In this document: positions 5,306 to 5,733 of the stretch, piece after piece
Layout: every line of letters begins with the position of its first letter
How positions within the stretch are numbered: the first letter of the stretch is position 1
NCBI GenBank assembly: GCA_025774865.1
Contig: JALGZO010000572.1
Location: 1-5,733, forward strand
DNA from: a bacterium
Lineage (GTDB): Bacteria; ARS69
DNA length: 5,733 bases
Reading direction: 5' to 3'
The notes under the pieces: generated by a model
Told to the model about the DNA's origin: nothing
The model's database searches: none
What the model saw: the letters and a program-made list of their open reading frames with translations, nothing else
Program-made: the position numbers and the translations under genes

Positions 5306-5733
5306 TCGCTACTACCATTCTTCTCGCCGCCTGTCTGGCGGAGGGCCAAGTTCTGTCGGCGGCGGGGGAACCTCTCGAGGGTGTCACGATCCTCGAGGTG
5401 CAGGGCGGACGCCCGCTCGGCGTGACGGACGGCCTGGGCCGGTTCCGGGTCGACGCCGGGGGGCCCTCCGGCGCCGGAGATGGCGGCGGTAGCTCGACGG
5501 AGGCCGTGCTGGAGCTTCGGGGCGACGATTTCACCCATGTGTTTCGCGTGGTGTGCGGCGGCCAGACGACGGTCCTCCTCCCTCCCGACGTCCGGCGGAT
5601 GGAGGCGGTCGAAGTGAGTGCGACGCGGCTCGAACGAACGTTCGAGAGCTCGGCGGCTCGGGTGGATCGTCTCGAGGAGCAGGAATTGGCCGACGCGGCC
5701 GGCTCGGTCCCTTCGCTCAGCGCGGCCGTCCAG
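5302..5733 (+). CDS. Probable TonB-dependent outer-membrane receptor, N-terminal part (cut by the right edge)
   Basis: 144 codons of an open frame that continues past the window. After a short hydrophobic leader (residues 1-13), residues 16-50 read like a carboxypeptidase-regulatory-like domain: a GEPLEGVTILEV strand, then GVTDGLGRFRV. A glycine/serine-rich insert (53-66) and a strand pair follow. VEVSATRLE (103-111) and the next 30 residues look like the TonB-box and plug-domain start of TonB-dependent receptors, which import siderophores, vitamins or glycans across the outer membrane. The ATG overlaps the methyltransferase stop as ATGA, with no clear Shine-Dalgarno, so translation probably depends on coupling. 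The leader is odd: it has no basic residue after Met1 and is short, and it contains LAAC (8-11), a lipobox-like string with Cys11. The true start could therefore lie elsewhere, or export could be unusual. The barrel is outside the window, so the receptor call rests on the N-terminal architecture alone. Confidence 0.72.
   Translation, partial: MIATTILLAACLAEGQVLSAAGEPLEGVTILEVQGGRPLGVTDGLGRFRVDAGGPSGAGDGGGSSTEAVLELRGDDFTHVFRVVCGGQTTVLLPPDVRRMEAVEVSATRLERTFESSAARVDRLEEQELADAAGSVPSLSAAVQ

Noticed and set aside
1-5733. RNA genes, CRISPR repeats, insertion sequences or attachment sites
   Set aside because: No tRNA-like cloverleaf, spaced direct repeats, terminal inverted repeats or transposase/integrase motifs were seen. 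Nearly every base lies in one of the six genes, and the only gap is 48 bases.

Overview
The window is gene-dense, GC-rich (by eye about two-thirds G+C) bacterial DNA. It holds six protein genes and almost no intergenic space. The last gene looks like the start of a TonB-dependent outer-membrane receptor, so the host is most likely a Gram-negative (diderm) bacterium; the phylum cannot be fixed from this window. I see no tRNA, rRNA, CRISPR array, insertion sequence, phage gene or origin.

Layout. (1) Bases 2-952, plus strand: the C-terminal part of an acyl-AMP ligase of fatty-acyl-AMP-ligase (FAAL) type, truncated by the left edge. It overlaps (2) 949-1230, plus strand, a stand-alone acyl carrier protein with a phosphopantetheine serine (DSL motif). 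(3) 1227-3695, minus strand: an 822-residue fusion of an MBOAT membrane O-acyltransferase with a C-terminal SGNH/GDSL-like domain. Its stop codon interlocks with the carrier-protein stop. (4) 3692-4432, minus strand: a HAD-family hydrolase lying upstream of the MBOAT-SGNH gene and overlapping its start. (5) 4481-5305, plus strand, divergent from the HAD gene: a class I SAM-dependent methyltransferase. (6) 5302 to the right edge, plus strand: the start of a TonB-dependent receptor, overlapping the methyltransferase stop. All three same-strand junctions are 4-base stop/start overlaps (GTGA, GTGA, ATGA), which points to translationally coupled pairs.

The main interpretation is that genes 1-3 contain every functional part of a Dlt-type acyl-export pathway. 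A ligase activates a carboxylic acid as the acyl-AMP (DltA-like role). A carrier protein holds it as a thioester (DltC-like role). An MBOAT moves the acyl group across the membrane (DltB-like role). An SGNH domain passes it to an extracytoplasmic acceptor (DltD-like role), here fused to the MBOAT. The ligase motifs are of fatty-acyl type rather than D-alanine type, so the cargo is probably a fatty or other carboxylic acid and the acceptor some envelope glycan. This is inference from domain content and proximity. The two halves are convergently transcribed, so they are not one operon, and the ligase and carrier protein could instead serve a polyketide, lipopeptide or lipid pathway to the left of the window.

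The HAD gene is coupled to the MBOAT-SGNH gene and may act with it. The methyltransferase-receptor pair is a separate divergent unit. The 48-base gap between the two divergent genes contains a nearly perfect 12-base inverted repeat whose two arms carry the two Shine-Dalgarno sequences.
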